Positions 10,914 through 22,686 of a DNA stretch of 64,000 bases are shown in pieces. The stretch lies in the NCBI GenBank assembly GCA_030063045.1, contig JAQSEB010000042.1, positions 1,736,001-1,800,000 on the forward strand, read 5' to 3'. This stretch comes from Pratylenchus scribneri (Eukaryota > Nematoda > Chromadorea > Rhabditida > Pratylenchidae). Every line of letters starts with the position of its first letter. Position 1 is the stretch's first letter. A program made the position numbers and the translations under genes. A model generated the notes under the pieces. That model was given only the letters and a program-made list of their open reading frames with translations, was not told the origin of the DNA and made no database searches.

Positions 10914-13900
10914 TTATTTTCCTCCTCTGGTCGGATTTGCCGACTTCATTTGCTTCAAGTCGAGACGAATTTCGGCCTTCAGTCTCGGATCCGATGCCAA
11001 AAAGTCGTCCAGCTGTTCCTCATGATCATTGCACATTTCCCTTAAATAATAAAACTATTGAAAACATTTCCCACATTCCAAATTGACTCACAAAATGAGT
11101 GTATAGCAGGTTCGGGCCAATGGACTGTGTTTTTCCTTCAAATATGAATTCATTGAGAACAAATGAGGCATCACGGATTCGGCAATGGATTTGCGGAATG
11201 TTGTGGAGATGAACTTTTTCGCTGCTGTCTAAAATTATTTTTATGTGAATTTTTTCGCCATTTTCCCCACAAAAATCTGACCTTGACCAATTCCGGTGGT
11301 TCTTCATCGTCACCTTCATAGTTCACGTCCTGCTTGCCCAATTGCAGCTTCAATTTGATTTCCGGAGAGGACATTATTTTGAACGCATCGTAGAGCAAAT
11401 TTCGCACTTTCAAATCGGCCAACTTCATTCCGCCTTCCACAATCGGCACAAAAACTTCAAGCCCAATTTTCTCCAGAATGGACACTTTTTGGTGGTCCTC
11501 GAATGTGTTCAACTGTTAATTTAATTGATTTTTTCAGGTTTTTCCCATCCCAATTCCTTACCATGTATTTGTAAAGTTTCATTCGTTGTTCGAATTTTGT
11601 CCTTCCTTCCAGGGAACATTGTTTATCCACTTCGGCATCCAACGAATCCAACGCAAATTCACCCTCCCTGGGAATCCAAGACGCATGCCGAACATCGTTG
11701 AACATGAATACGCATTCCAGGAAATGGTGGAAAAACATTCGCTCCTTGAATTGTGGCATCAAAATGTCCTCCTGAAAATTTGAAATTTGCATTTAAAATG
11801 GATTAATGCAAAAAAGTATACCAGGCAAAAATTGGCATATTGTTGAATGCAAGGATCCGAATCCAAAAGGGTGGTCACGAAACGATAAATTATCTGCAAA
11901 AAGCAAAAAAAAATGAAATTTATATCTTGGATGATAAAATTCAAGGTTTTTGGATAATAATAAGGTTTTTTGGTTAATGAAAACTTAAGATCTTTTGAAA
12001 ATTAAATTTAAACGAACCGGTCCTCCCCAAATCAAATATTGCTCTTTAATCAAATTTGTGAGCAGCATCAAAGTTTGGCGACGAATCAAAATGGACTGGT
12101 CCCGAAGGCAGGAGGCCAAAATTGTGCTATATCGATCCACCATTGATGTATAACTGCAAATAAGTTCAATTTAACCGAATAAAATGCACAAACCGAATGC
12201 ACAAATCGCAAATTACGACGACAATGTTGCTGCGGACAAAATGATCACTGTTATTTTTGAGTTCCCTCATGAAAACGGGAATGCATTTTTTGGCCAATTG
12301 TTCATCCTAAACGAATTAAAAGGTGGAATTGGAACATTTTTGGATGAGCAAACTGACAGAAAGGCAAAGTTTGCCAAGAGTGATGATGGCGGTGGCCCGG
12401 ACCTGGCGAGTCATCAATTCACTGCGGAAGACACGTTTTTTGATGCGCATTTGGAATGGGGCGGCCTGGCTGCCTCCCTCCTCTCCCGTTCCGGCCGAAT
12501 GAGTTGGACTGCCGCCGGCATGGGAGGGAGCAATGGATGGACCACCGGAAATTATATAAGTCAAAGGAGAAAATTACTTAAATTTTAAACCTGGCAGTCC
12601 TGGCAATTCAGTGTGGAACGAAGTATTCGGGGACATTGGAAAGCCTGGATATGGATAGGCGCCGCGCATCGGTGTCATTGCGGGCGTATTGCACATTGGA
12701 GTGGCTGAAAATTAACACAAATTTGAATTAGTAAATTCCTTAGCTTGCCTTGATCAATTTGCTCTTGGTGAACTTTTTGGAGAACATCGCTGGCAATGAT
12801 CGCTTGGAGAAGTTTGAATATGTCTCTGTTGATCAGGGCCGGTGTATATAGAATGCATTCTCCAAGGCTGCTGAGCAGACGAATTATTTTCTCGCTGTTT
12901 TCGCTGAATTAATAATTCATTGATGAGAGAATATTTCTACTTTCCATTTGACTGACCTGAGAGTTCCTCGCAATTCAGTTGCTCGACCGCCTCCTCCTCT
13001 TCCATTTCGAGCCGGGGAAGCCAAAATAGTTGTGTTGGACCGTTCAAATGCCATCAATTGTTCGATGGGCACATCCTCACCATTTTCTTGGTTCTCATCG
13101 CCCTCGAATGTTAATATTCCATCTTCGCCTCCCTTTAATTTTGCAAAATTGTTTTTTTAATTATTGTTTTAAAACCGCTTGATTTTCATCGGTTTCGCCC
13201 CGGGCCTGCTTGATTTGCATTTCCAATTGCAATTGTTCCAAGATTGAATAGCGTTCCTTTTGGGTGGCATAAAGCATTTTGTCCAATTTCGTAAATATTT
13301 GCTCAAAGAATTTTCGGTTGAATGTTTGAAGATCCTTATAGCCCTGTGCGGATTCACCACCAATTCCCCTCATGACGCGGGCAAACATCAAATAGACGGC
13401 AGGAATATAAGTTGGATGAATTCTAAAAAATATATTACGGTTTAAAATGTTTTCTCTTATTTACTTGAATTTCATGAGTGCCTCGGTAATGTTGCCTTTG
13501 AGAAAATTGCGTTGTTCGCGATCGAGATTTTCTGCCCGATTGCCGATTACTTTTGCCATATAGCCAATTAAGCGATTTGGTTGCCCCAAATCCAATCGAT
13601 CCGTCCAATGTTCAATGGCAACATTTGGAGAAACCTTAAATGGATGATGAAATTATTATTGATTTTATTGAATTACATCGAAAAATGCACTCAATTCGCT
13701 GAGCATCATCCAACAAGGATTGGACAAATTGGGAATTTCACTGGCTTTTTTCAATAAAATTTTGACAATTTGTGAGGAGAGTGCCTTCTCCTTGTGCAAA
13801 TGAACGAGTGTGCGTAGTAATAGACGACTATAAATTGAATTGAATGTGAATATTATTTGGAGTGCAAACCGAAGATCCGCTTCCTCCTCAATGGCCGAGA

Positions 13901-14666
13901 GCAGTGTCCAGACTAAGCCATCTTCCTCATTTCGCATAATTGGATCGATCAACACCTCCTTAAGATGAAAGTTTTGTCAAAAATTGATTTTATATATTAA
14001 ACCGAGATGAGTTTTGACGCATATTGTTGCACTCCAGGTTCCCTGTCCACAATCAAATGCATGACGGCATGAAGCCAAGCAGTGCGAAGCTTATCAAATT
14101 CCGGTGTTGCTTGGAGTAGTTTTGTGAGTGTTAAAGCTGCTTGTTTTCGAATTGCCAATGCCAAATCCCGGCATTTCAATGCAAGCCTTTCTGCGCAAAC
14201 ATTCACAATTGCAGGATCTCTAATTCGGAGGTACAATGCCTTTAAAATTGTTATTCATATTTTATCAATAAATGGAAAAAACCTGAAGTGCAAGTATTGC
14301 CGCTTTCTTCATGTTCACTCTCTCCTCGCCCATTCTAAGCAGCAAAAAGTTGACCAATTGGCATTTGGTTGGCGATGTAAAATTCAATTGTCCATCACAT
14401 TCTTCTTGTATTATTTCGACCAATTGATTTGCTGCCTCCAAAATTTCCGGTATATTTTCTCCCGATGAAATCCTTTGTTCCAGATCTTTCATCGCTTTGA
14501 CCGCAATTGGTGGTGATTTGTTGAGAATATTTTGCACAATTTCCATCAATTCTTCTTCCAATGTTTTTTGAGGTTCAGGCTCCTCTTCTTCTTCTTCCAT
14601 ATGTGCATTTTCTTCATCAGGATCCTCTATTGCTGGCAGATTTTCAAGAGAAGATTCACCCAACAT
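10914..14666 (-). CDS. NCAPD3: Condensin-II complex subunit D3 (HCP-6-like), short form
   Basis: HEAT-repeat subunit of condensin II, which compacts mitotic chromosomes. Sixteen exons were joined, including 14666-14283, 14239-14003, 13958-13677, 13634-13465, 13422-13176, 13132-12957, 12903-12749 and the last, 11042-10914. The product is about 990 aa. An acidic N-terminus (EEEEEEPEPQKTLEEE) is followed by HEAT repeats. Diagnostic stretches include LALAIRKQAALTLTKLLQAT, WLHAVMHLIVDREPGVQQYA, ITLGKLCLS, NIVVVICDLCIRYTSMVDRY, SILIRRQTLMLLTNLIKEQY and FFHHFLECVFMFND; order and wording follow vertebrate NCAPD3 closely. The intron starting at 12748 has a GC donor (AAG/GCAAGC). The human protein is about 1,500 aa, and roughly its first 470 residues have no counterpart: the 820 bp upstream looks non-coding. 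TATTTTTAG about 30 bases before the ATG may be a trans-splice site. Confidence 0.92.
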
Positions 14667-15489
14667 AATTTTTAAATTTTAATACTTTTATATCTAAAAA
14701 TAAAATTTTCGAGATCAAATTGGAAATTGCTCTAATATAATGTAGATAAATTGTTTCGGAAAAATCAAAAAAATTTGATGAGCACCAGAAATGGATTTGC
14801 AAGCCGCAATGAAAAAATTAGATCAAAAAAGGACGCCAGTGAAAAATTTTGAATCAAAATTGCCGCGCTGTAGAAAATTTTGAACCAAAATCAAAATTTA
14901 ACCAAAAATTGTCATTTTTAAGAAATTTTTAAAAAATGGCTTTTAAGATTTTAATTATGTTATGTAATTTCTAATTTGTAATTGTACTTTTCATTTATTA
15001 TTAATTAGCAATAAAGGATTTTGATTTTTGATTAATTGCAAGCATTGCGATTGCCGATGCCGATTGCCGATGGCAACAATTTTATTGATCAAAAAAGATT
15101 AAAATTATATTTTTTAAAAATTTTTTAAAGCGAAAACAGAGTACTGTGCACGAAATCAATCAATATAATCAATCTATCAACATCAGCAGCAGCAGTACTA
15201 ATACTAGTCGAGTCGCATTCGCCTCTTCATCAGTGTTGCGTCTTGCTTCCATTCCTGTCCCATCCACCCTTTGTTATTAAACATTTTTTTAAAAATCTAA
15301 TCAAATATTGATAGATGTCTAGGAATTGCAAATAGCTTTCTCAATAATATTTCGAATTTTAAAATACCTATTAAAAATTTGCTACTTTTCAGCATTTCCA
15401 CAATTCTCAACGACCAAAAAATCTTGACAACATCAAGCAAACGACAAAAACTTCATTCAATAAACAACGCAATCTTCAAACAAATAATC
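14667..15489. other. Divergent promoter region
   Basis: Non-coding DNA between the condensin gene (-) and the orphan membrane-protein gene (+). It contains a short CAG/AGC-rich run near 15184 and long A/T runs. No exon-like sequence that could extend the condensin gene was found. Confidence 0.5.
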
Positions 15490-17289
15490 ATGCGGCCACT
15501 ATCGACGCTGCTTTCATCACACACAGTGCTCTGGCTCTTCTGCACCACACTGCTGATGTTCTACAACATTGCTGCCGATGCTCAACAATCAGAAGAACAA
15601 CCACAACCGATTGGACTTGGACTTGCCGGAATAGAAATAATACCAAACAAAGGAATTGTGGCGTTGCCCGAAGATAGTTGGTACATCACTGAGAAGGAGC
15701 AATTGGTCGGCTATGGTTACACAGAATACGAACACAAGGAAAAGACATTCTTACCATGCAATGTGGACATCAGCAGTGATGGAATGTGAGTTTAAAACCG
15801 AATAAATTTCAATATAAAACGTCATCATTTTTCAGTGAAGTGTTCTATGATGATAAGGCAGCTTACGTAGGTTGCACCGTGGATTTGTTAGTCAATGAAA
15901 TGGACCGAGCCTTATTCACTGCAAAAATGAAGAATATCAACACGGATTGCATTTCCAAAGCAGAAGCAGACAATGATGATGACATTGTGGAGAAAAGCAA
16001 CGATAATTTGTGGGTTTATTTGATTAAATTGATAATCAAATTTGCTTTTAAATTTCAGAATTCCATTCGTCTTTGGCTATCTAAATATTAACTTGAAGAA
16101 ACTTAGCGAAGGTCCTGCTTATAAAGGCAAATGCCCAAATGATAATGCAGCAAATGAATGCAAGGCAGCATACAACGGAAAAGACGGCAAATGCATTCTT
16201 TTGACAATGCTTGAAATCGGATGGAGTCGCTCAAAGGACGAATCAATTTATGGTCATTTGCATCAAGGTTATACAAAATACAACCAACCAGTACTTTACA
16301 TTTTAATGCATTTTAGTTGGTGAACCAGTTTCTTCATGGTATATCAAGATGAACAAAGGAGAATGGAAGGGGAAGATGGATGTCGAATTGAAAATCTCTG
16401 GCATGAAGGAAGGGAAACCGTCAATCGAATACCAAATCAAAAAACCCGGTGCAACTGAAGGATTTCAATTTACTGAAGGAAAAGAAGGAGATCAACCAAT
16501 TTGCAATATTCCAAACGAGGCCATTCTAACACCATCAACTTGGGAAATCAAATCGACTGCTGATGCTGATCAATTCTTCAATGGCAAACACCTTCTGAGT
16601 CTACACTTTTTCCCACAATTGGCAACGGTCTATCACAAAAGAGAAAACGGCCAATGGAAGATGGATGATGAAACCAAGAAGTGGGGTGAACCAAAGTGCA
16701 AAGGACAATCCTTTGTTTTTGTGAGTTTTAATTTTTTTTTTATCTAAATTGTCTTTCAATTTTCTTCAGCCTCGTTCCTTTGCTTTGGGCATTCTCATGG
16801 TTGGTCCAAAGCCTGTGCTGAAGACACCATTACCATCGACTCAATCGACAATTGTATCAGAAGGAACGACAACTGGATCAGAAGGAACGGCAAGTGGATC
16901 AGAGAGCACGGAAATGGGATCAACTGCAGTAACAAATGGATCAAGTGGAATAACAAATGGATCAATAACAGATGAGATTGCAGCAACACCACCAATGCAA
17001 GCAGAAAGCGGAGATTCTTCGGACAATACTCTACTGATTATTGGAATTGTCGCTGGCGTGATCGTTCTGTGAGTTTTTTAAATACTTTTTTCCTCTGACT
17101 CTGATCATTCAATTTTTTATTCACAGAATCATCCTCATTGGCATTGTGATCTACTATCTGTGTTGCAGCAAAAAGGAAGAGGATAATGACGAAGAAGAAG
17201 TCAAGAACGACGATGATGAAAAGAAGCAACAATCCGCTGAAACGACGGTCGACTGGTACGACTATGAAACAATTGAGGAAGCTGAATGA
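15490..17289 (+). CDS. Orphan type-I membrane glycoprotein-like protein
   Basis: Family not recognised. Six exons with GT..AG in phase; the first is 15490-15785 and the second starts at 15836. The protein is about 480 aa. A signal peptide (MRPLSTLL..., hydrophobic core VLWLFCTTLLMFYNIAADA) precedes an ectodomain with a few scattered Cys residues (FLPCNVD, VGCTVD, NTDCISK, GKCPND, NECKAA, GKCILL, PICNIP, PKCKGQ). This leads into a Ser/Thr/Gly-rich stalk with repeats of the type GSEGT/GSES/TNGSS, likely glycosylated. A TM helix follows (LLIIGIVAGVIVLIILIGIVIYYLCC), then an acidic cytosolic tail (DNDEEEVKNDDDEKK) ending DWYDYETIEEAE. The tail's tyrosines in acidic context could be sorting or phosphorylation sites (inference). 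It could be a surface receptor or cuticle/epidermal membrane protein. The MTR4 gene follows 470 bp downstream on the same strand. Confidence 0.85.
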
Positions 17290-17758
17290 GACTAATGATG
17301 TGTTGTGATAGTGATTATTTTCCCTCATTCATTATATTATTTTCCCATATTATTATAATTGTAATTAATTTGTTTGTTGATATTTTCCCCAGAATTTATT
17401 CTAATCTTGATATTTAAAAACATTGTTCAATTGTTATTTTATTGTTTTTGGGGTGGGGAATGAAGAACCATAAAGATCATCATTGGTTAAATAAAAGCTA
17501 TAAAGTATAATAAATTGAAACAAATTTCGTAAACACGATCAATTTATCTTTAATTAATTGAAGCATATAAAATGTCTAATTTTTTTCCAAAGTTATTAAT
17601 TTATTCATTTAATTGAATATTGTTTAAAACATCAATAATCTAGTTTTTTGCTAGAGACACAGAGTTTAAAATTAATTGAAAGATTTTACAAAAAAAACAC
17701 AATTTTAATCTTTAGGATTAATTTTTTTACATTCTCAACTTAATTTCCTATAACAACA
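17290..17758. other. Intergenic spacer before MTR4
   Basis: AT-rich spacer carrying the 3' UTR of the membrane-protein gene (AATAAA-like word near 17489). A CTTTAG acceptor-like site about 40 bases before the MTR4 ATG would suit trans-splicing. Nothing coding. Confidence 0.5.
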
Positions 17759-20700
17759 ATGGATGATTTACTTGACGATATTGATCGGGAGCAGAATGCA
17801 GCACCGCCGACAACATCAACAGGAAATTTGGATTGCCAAAAACAGAATGAAGTTCGTGCATTATCAAAAAATCTTCTGGCCAGAATGTCTGGCACCAGTC
17901 AAGCTGCCACCCTCAAACGTCCTTCAACAGATCCAATGGCAGAGGTGACCAGCAAAAATGATGCAATTCCGCCGTCGGCAAAGCGAGGTTTTATTTGAAA
18001 GTTAAAATGGATATAAAGCACTGTTGCTATTTTAGCAAATATTGAGAACGAAACAAACAACAAAGAGGGAGAAGATGTGGAAGAAGACGAACAGGACTTT
18101 GCAAAAATGATGAAGAAAAACAAGAAAATACTCACATATCGAATAAAAACAGCGGATAAGAACTGCAATCATGAGGTTTTTTGAAAGCTTATCCAAATGT
18201 TAAGCATTATAAAATCTTCAGGTATGCATGCCATATGACCAAGAATTTGCCCCACTCAAAATAAACACTGGGAAACCAGCGAAAGAATTCCCATTTGAGT
18301 TGGATCCATTCCAAAAAGCGGCCATTTGTTGCCTCGACAATTCCCAATCTGTCCTCGTTTCGGCCCACACTTCTGCTGGCAAAACAGTTGTGGCAATGTA
18401 AGCGGCCATTTTCACATCAAATAAACTCATTCAATTCATTTATTTAAGCTATGCAATTTCTCTTGCTCTCCAAGCCAAACAACGCGTCATTTACACATCA
18501 CCAATCAAGGCGCTCAGCAATCAAAAATACCGAGAACTTTCGGATGAATTTGAGGATGTTGGTCTGATGACCGGCGATGTGACGGTCAATCCGAATGCAT
18601 CCTGCATTGTGATGACCACCGAAATCCTGCGCTCTATGCTCTATCGTGGCACCGAAATTATGCGGGAAGTTGGCTGGGTCATTTTTGATGAAATCCACTA
18701 TATGCGGGACAAAGGCAAATAACAAACATTATTAAATTAAAAGTAATTAAAATCCACATTTTTAGAACGCGGTGTCGTTTGGGAAGAGACGATCATCCTT
18801 TTGCCGGACACCACCCATTATGTGTTTTTGTCGGCCACCATCCCCAATGCCACCCAATTTGCCGAATGGATTTGCTATTTGCACCATCAACCGTGCAATG
18901 TGGTCTACACGAATATGCGCCCCGTTCCACTCCAGCATTTGATTTTTCCTGCCGGTGGCACTGGACTTTATGAAGTCGTTGATATAAAGGTTCGGAAATT
19001 AAATTTTTGGGATTAATGTGGGAATTTGTATCAAAAAATCCTATTTTAAATTTTTGGATTATTTTGAAAGTATTTTGGTTAACTAAAGTACTGGGTTTGA
19101 GATTTGAGTTTGATTTTAGGCTTAGAAGTGTTTATAAAGAAAATTGCCAAAAATGTTCTGGGAATTTTAGCTTAGAGGTAGGGCTTTTGACTTTTGCAAA
19201 ATTTATGTCATGAGTTCGAGACCGCTCGTAGGCAAATGTTTTTTTCTTGTGGTAAAAGCACATTTCAATAACTGGTCAATGACAAATTCGTTCATTAGAG
19301 GGTAGAGGCCATAAAAGAGTGGTTTAAAAAGTTTAACTTTAAAATTTTCTCAACGATCAGCTATATCCTTATTTTTTGAATAATTTACCTATTTTTGCAG
19401 GGAAATTTCCTCTCGGACAAATTTCAACAAGCAATGGGCTTTTTGGTGGATTCACAGCCAATCGGTGAAAATGTTCAGCCGCAACGAAGGAGTGGAGGAG
19501 GCGGCGGTGATGCATTGAACAAAAGTGTGGTCAAAATTATTGAAACAATCCAACAAAGGGATATGCTTCCATGCATCATTTTCTCGTTCAGCCGAAAGGA
19601 ATGCGAAATGCACGCATCAAATGTCAAAAAAATTAATTTCAATACAGGTTTTGGTGCCATTTTTAATTTGAAAAAAATGTAAAAAAATTTACAGAAGAAG
19701 AGAAAGAAACAATCCGATTGATTTATTTAAATGCTTTGAATTTATTATCGGAAGAGGACAGAAAATTGCCCCAAATCCAAAATGTGCTTCCTTTTTTGGT
19801 GCGCGGTATTGGCATTCATCATTCTGGGCAGCTGCCAATTATGAAGGAAATTGTGGAAATTCTTTTTGGCGAAGGATTAATTAAGGTTAAATTTTGAATT
19901 ATTTTGAAATTCATCCGACTTTTTAGACCCTTTTCGCCACTGAAACATTCGCAATGGGCGTGAACATGCCGGCCAAAACGGTGCTTTTCACATCGGTTCG
20001 CAAATTTGACGGAACCACAAATCGGCCAATAAACAGCGGAGAATACATTCAAATGAGTGGAAGGGCAGGGCGGAGGGGGAAGGACGAAAAAGGATTGGTC
20101 ATTTCAATGATGGACCAGCAGATGAGTGCAGAACAGGCACAACAATTGATGAAGGTTTGCAAGAGGAAATGGATTTTTGAACCTTCAAACCCATAAAAAT
20201 GTTCTTCAATCTAAGCGGATTCAATTAAAATTACTTTATTGAACTCGAAATCGAACCCATGACCTCTTTTTAAAGCAATTTTTCGACCCAATGAACTAAC
20301 AAAAAAATGTCCTTCTTCCAAGCGGATTCGAACCATCGACCTCATAGACCAACGAAACAGCTAAAATATTTACTTTGTATAAAATTATCAAATCATTTAA
20401 GAAGGAAAACCAATGTTAAATTATGCCCACTTAAATGAATTAGAATGTATTTTAATTAATTTCCATTCGCAAAATCACTTATATACTCATTCATATTGAA
20501 ATTTTCAGGGCAACAGTGACCCATTGAATTCCCAATTTCGGCTGACCTACAATATGGTGTTGAACCTTTTGCGTGTGCCCGAAATCAATCCGGAATTTAT
20601 GATGGAAAAATCCTTTTATCAATGGCAAAATTACTCTTCACTTCCTTCACTTTTCCAAGGCAAATTAATTCATTCATTAATTTGGAATTAAATTAAACAT

Positions 20701-22481
20701 TTTCAGCGATGAAGGATAAAAAAGCGGATTTGAATGGAATAAAAATTGACCAAGAATTGGAAATTGAAGGCTATTACAACATTGAGAAGCGAATTCAACA
20801 GCTGAAAAAGTCAATCAAAGAGAAAGTGATTCGGCCTGCAAAATTGGTGCCATTCTTCCAGCAGGGCCGATTGCTTAAGGTAATTTTGGTTCAGTAAAAT
20901 TAATTTTAATTTATTTTCCTCGCAGATGAAACATTTTGAACAAGATTATGATTGGGGAGTGCTGGTGAATTGGAAGAAGGTACCAAATCCGCTGGACCCA
21001 ACTTCGCCCGAAATGCTTTACATTGTGGAAGTGGGCGTTTTGATCAGTTTGGAAAGTGAGCGGAATTTGCCGAATTTGAGTATGATTAGGGCACCGGCGA
21101 AGGGCGCTCCAGGCATTCTCTCCATTTTGCCATTCACATTCGATTGCATTACGGCCATCAGCACAATCAAATTGAAGCTGGCCAAAGATTTGAAAGCGAG
21201 AGAGGCACGCGAGTCGCTCGGCAACTCATTGGCAGTAAGTTCAAAATGAAATTTATAAAATTAATTAAAAAATGAAAATGCAACTCCAGACAAGTCAGGT
21301 CCACACCTTAAATTGGACCTGGACTTCGTTTTGTTGCAAAATTATCCCATTTTTTGGGTGGCATTCAACCGACGAAATTATTCCCACTTTTTTGTGAATA
21401 ATTACGATCACGAATGCCAAACAAATTTAAAATAAAAAACATAAATTTAATTAATTTTTAAATTTTTGCAGCAAGCAAAGAAACGTTTTGAGGGCATCAT
21501 CCCCGAATTGGACCCAATTGAGCACATGAAAATGGAGGATCCCTCGTTGAAGAATGATTTGGCAATGTTACAGCAGCACGAACAACGATACAATGAGCAT
21601 CCAATTCGGGTGAGTCAAAAATAGTAAACAAAAAATGTCAAATTTTAATTTTAGGCTCGACCAGATTTCGAAAAAATTTACCGGGAATATCAGCAAAAAT
21701 TGAAATTGGCGGATGAGTACAAGGCAGCGAAAAAGAAATTCGATGATGGCCGTAAGCTGCTGCAAATCGATGAATTGCAATGCAGAAAGAGAGTTCTTCG
21801 CCGGCTGGGATTTGCCACTGAAGAGGACACAATCACAGAAAAAGTATAATTAATTAAAAAATGTTTTAAAATTAATTTTTTTAGGGACGAGTGGCTTGCG
21901 AACTAAGTTCGGCCGATGAATTGTTGTTGACTGAACTCATTTTTGCTGGCACTTTCAGCAATTTGAAGCCAGAGGAGGCCGCAGCCTTGCTCACTTGTTT
22001 TGTTTTTGAGGAGAGGGCACCAAACACAAAAATCAACGACACAATGGCCCCACATTTTCGATCATTGCAGGTTTAATTGACAATAAATAAATTAATAAAT
22101 CCATTTTAAAGAACCATGCTAAAAGAATTGCCCAAGTTTGTACGGAATCAAAATTGGAACTGAACGAGGAAAAATACGTTGAACAATTTGGGGCCGGAAT
22201 GATCGATGTGGTCTACAAATGGTGCAGAGGCCATACATTTGCGGAAATTATGAAGGACACTGAACTTTTTGAGGGTTCGATTTTCAGTAAAATAGCCATA
22301 AATGAACATATTCCCATTTTAAGGAAGCATCATCCGCTGTATGCGTCGTCTGGACGAATTGCTTCAGGAAATGAACAATGCGGCCAAATCGATGGGCGAT
22401 AAAGCCATGGAGGGAATGTTTGAGAGGGCCAGAGTGATGCTCAAAAGGGATATTGTTTTTTCGGCCTCACTTTATCATTGA
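17759..22481 (+). CDS. mtr-4: Exosome RNA helicase MTR4 (Ski2-like)
   Basis: Nuclear DExH helicase that unwinds RNA for the exosome as part of TRAMP/NEXT-type complexes. About 16 exons were joined. A short acidic N-terminus ([12 protein letters not shown]) leads to the helicase core: LDPFQKAAI; motif [24 protein letters not shown]; motif [10 protein letters not shown]; motif [22 protein letters not shown]; motif [13 protein letters not shown]; motif [17 protein letters not shown]. The arch/KOW insert follows ([28 protein letters not shown]), then the ratchet and helical-bundle domains ([40 protein letters not shown]) ending [15 protein letters not shown]. All catalytic motifs are intact and the length (about 1,020 aa) is normal. 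Two larger introns (about 18.99-19.40 and 20.16-20.51 kb) contain tRNA-like SINE copies. Confidence 0.96.
19164..19250 (+). mobile_element. tRNA-derived SINE-like copy in an MTR4 intron
   Basis: A degenerate tRNA-like sequence: A-box-like TTAGCTTAGAGGTAGG, then B-box-like GAGTTCGAGACC about 45 bases later, followed by GGCAAATG and a T-run that could terminate Pol III. It cannot fold as a good tRNA. It shares this framework with the copy at 54452-54535. Confidence 0.55.
20181..20370 (-). mobile_element. Dimeric tRNA-like SINE remnant in an MTR4 intron
   Basis: On the minus strand two B-box-like words occur, GGTTCGAATCC and GGTTCGATTTC, about 90 bases apart. Each is preceded by a degraded tRNA-like body with TAGCTG or TAGTTC near its start, and each is followed by GCTTGGAAGAAGGACATTTT-type sequence. 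This suggests two tandem tRNA-related monomers. Confidence 0.45.
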
Positions 22482-22686
22482 ATTCATTTTTTTTGTTATT
22501 CTATGATCTGTTTCCCATTTTTTTTTTTGTAGATTTGTTGTTACACAGCATATTCCAATCCAAAACAAATATTCTTCAATGAAATATTTCATTTTGAATA
22601 AAATTATAAAATAATTTATTTTGGTTTACGATTTACAACAAAAAGGACGACATTTTACATACTGGATAATACTAAAATTATGTTTT

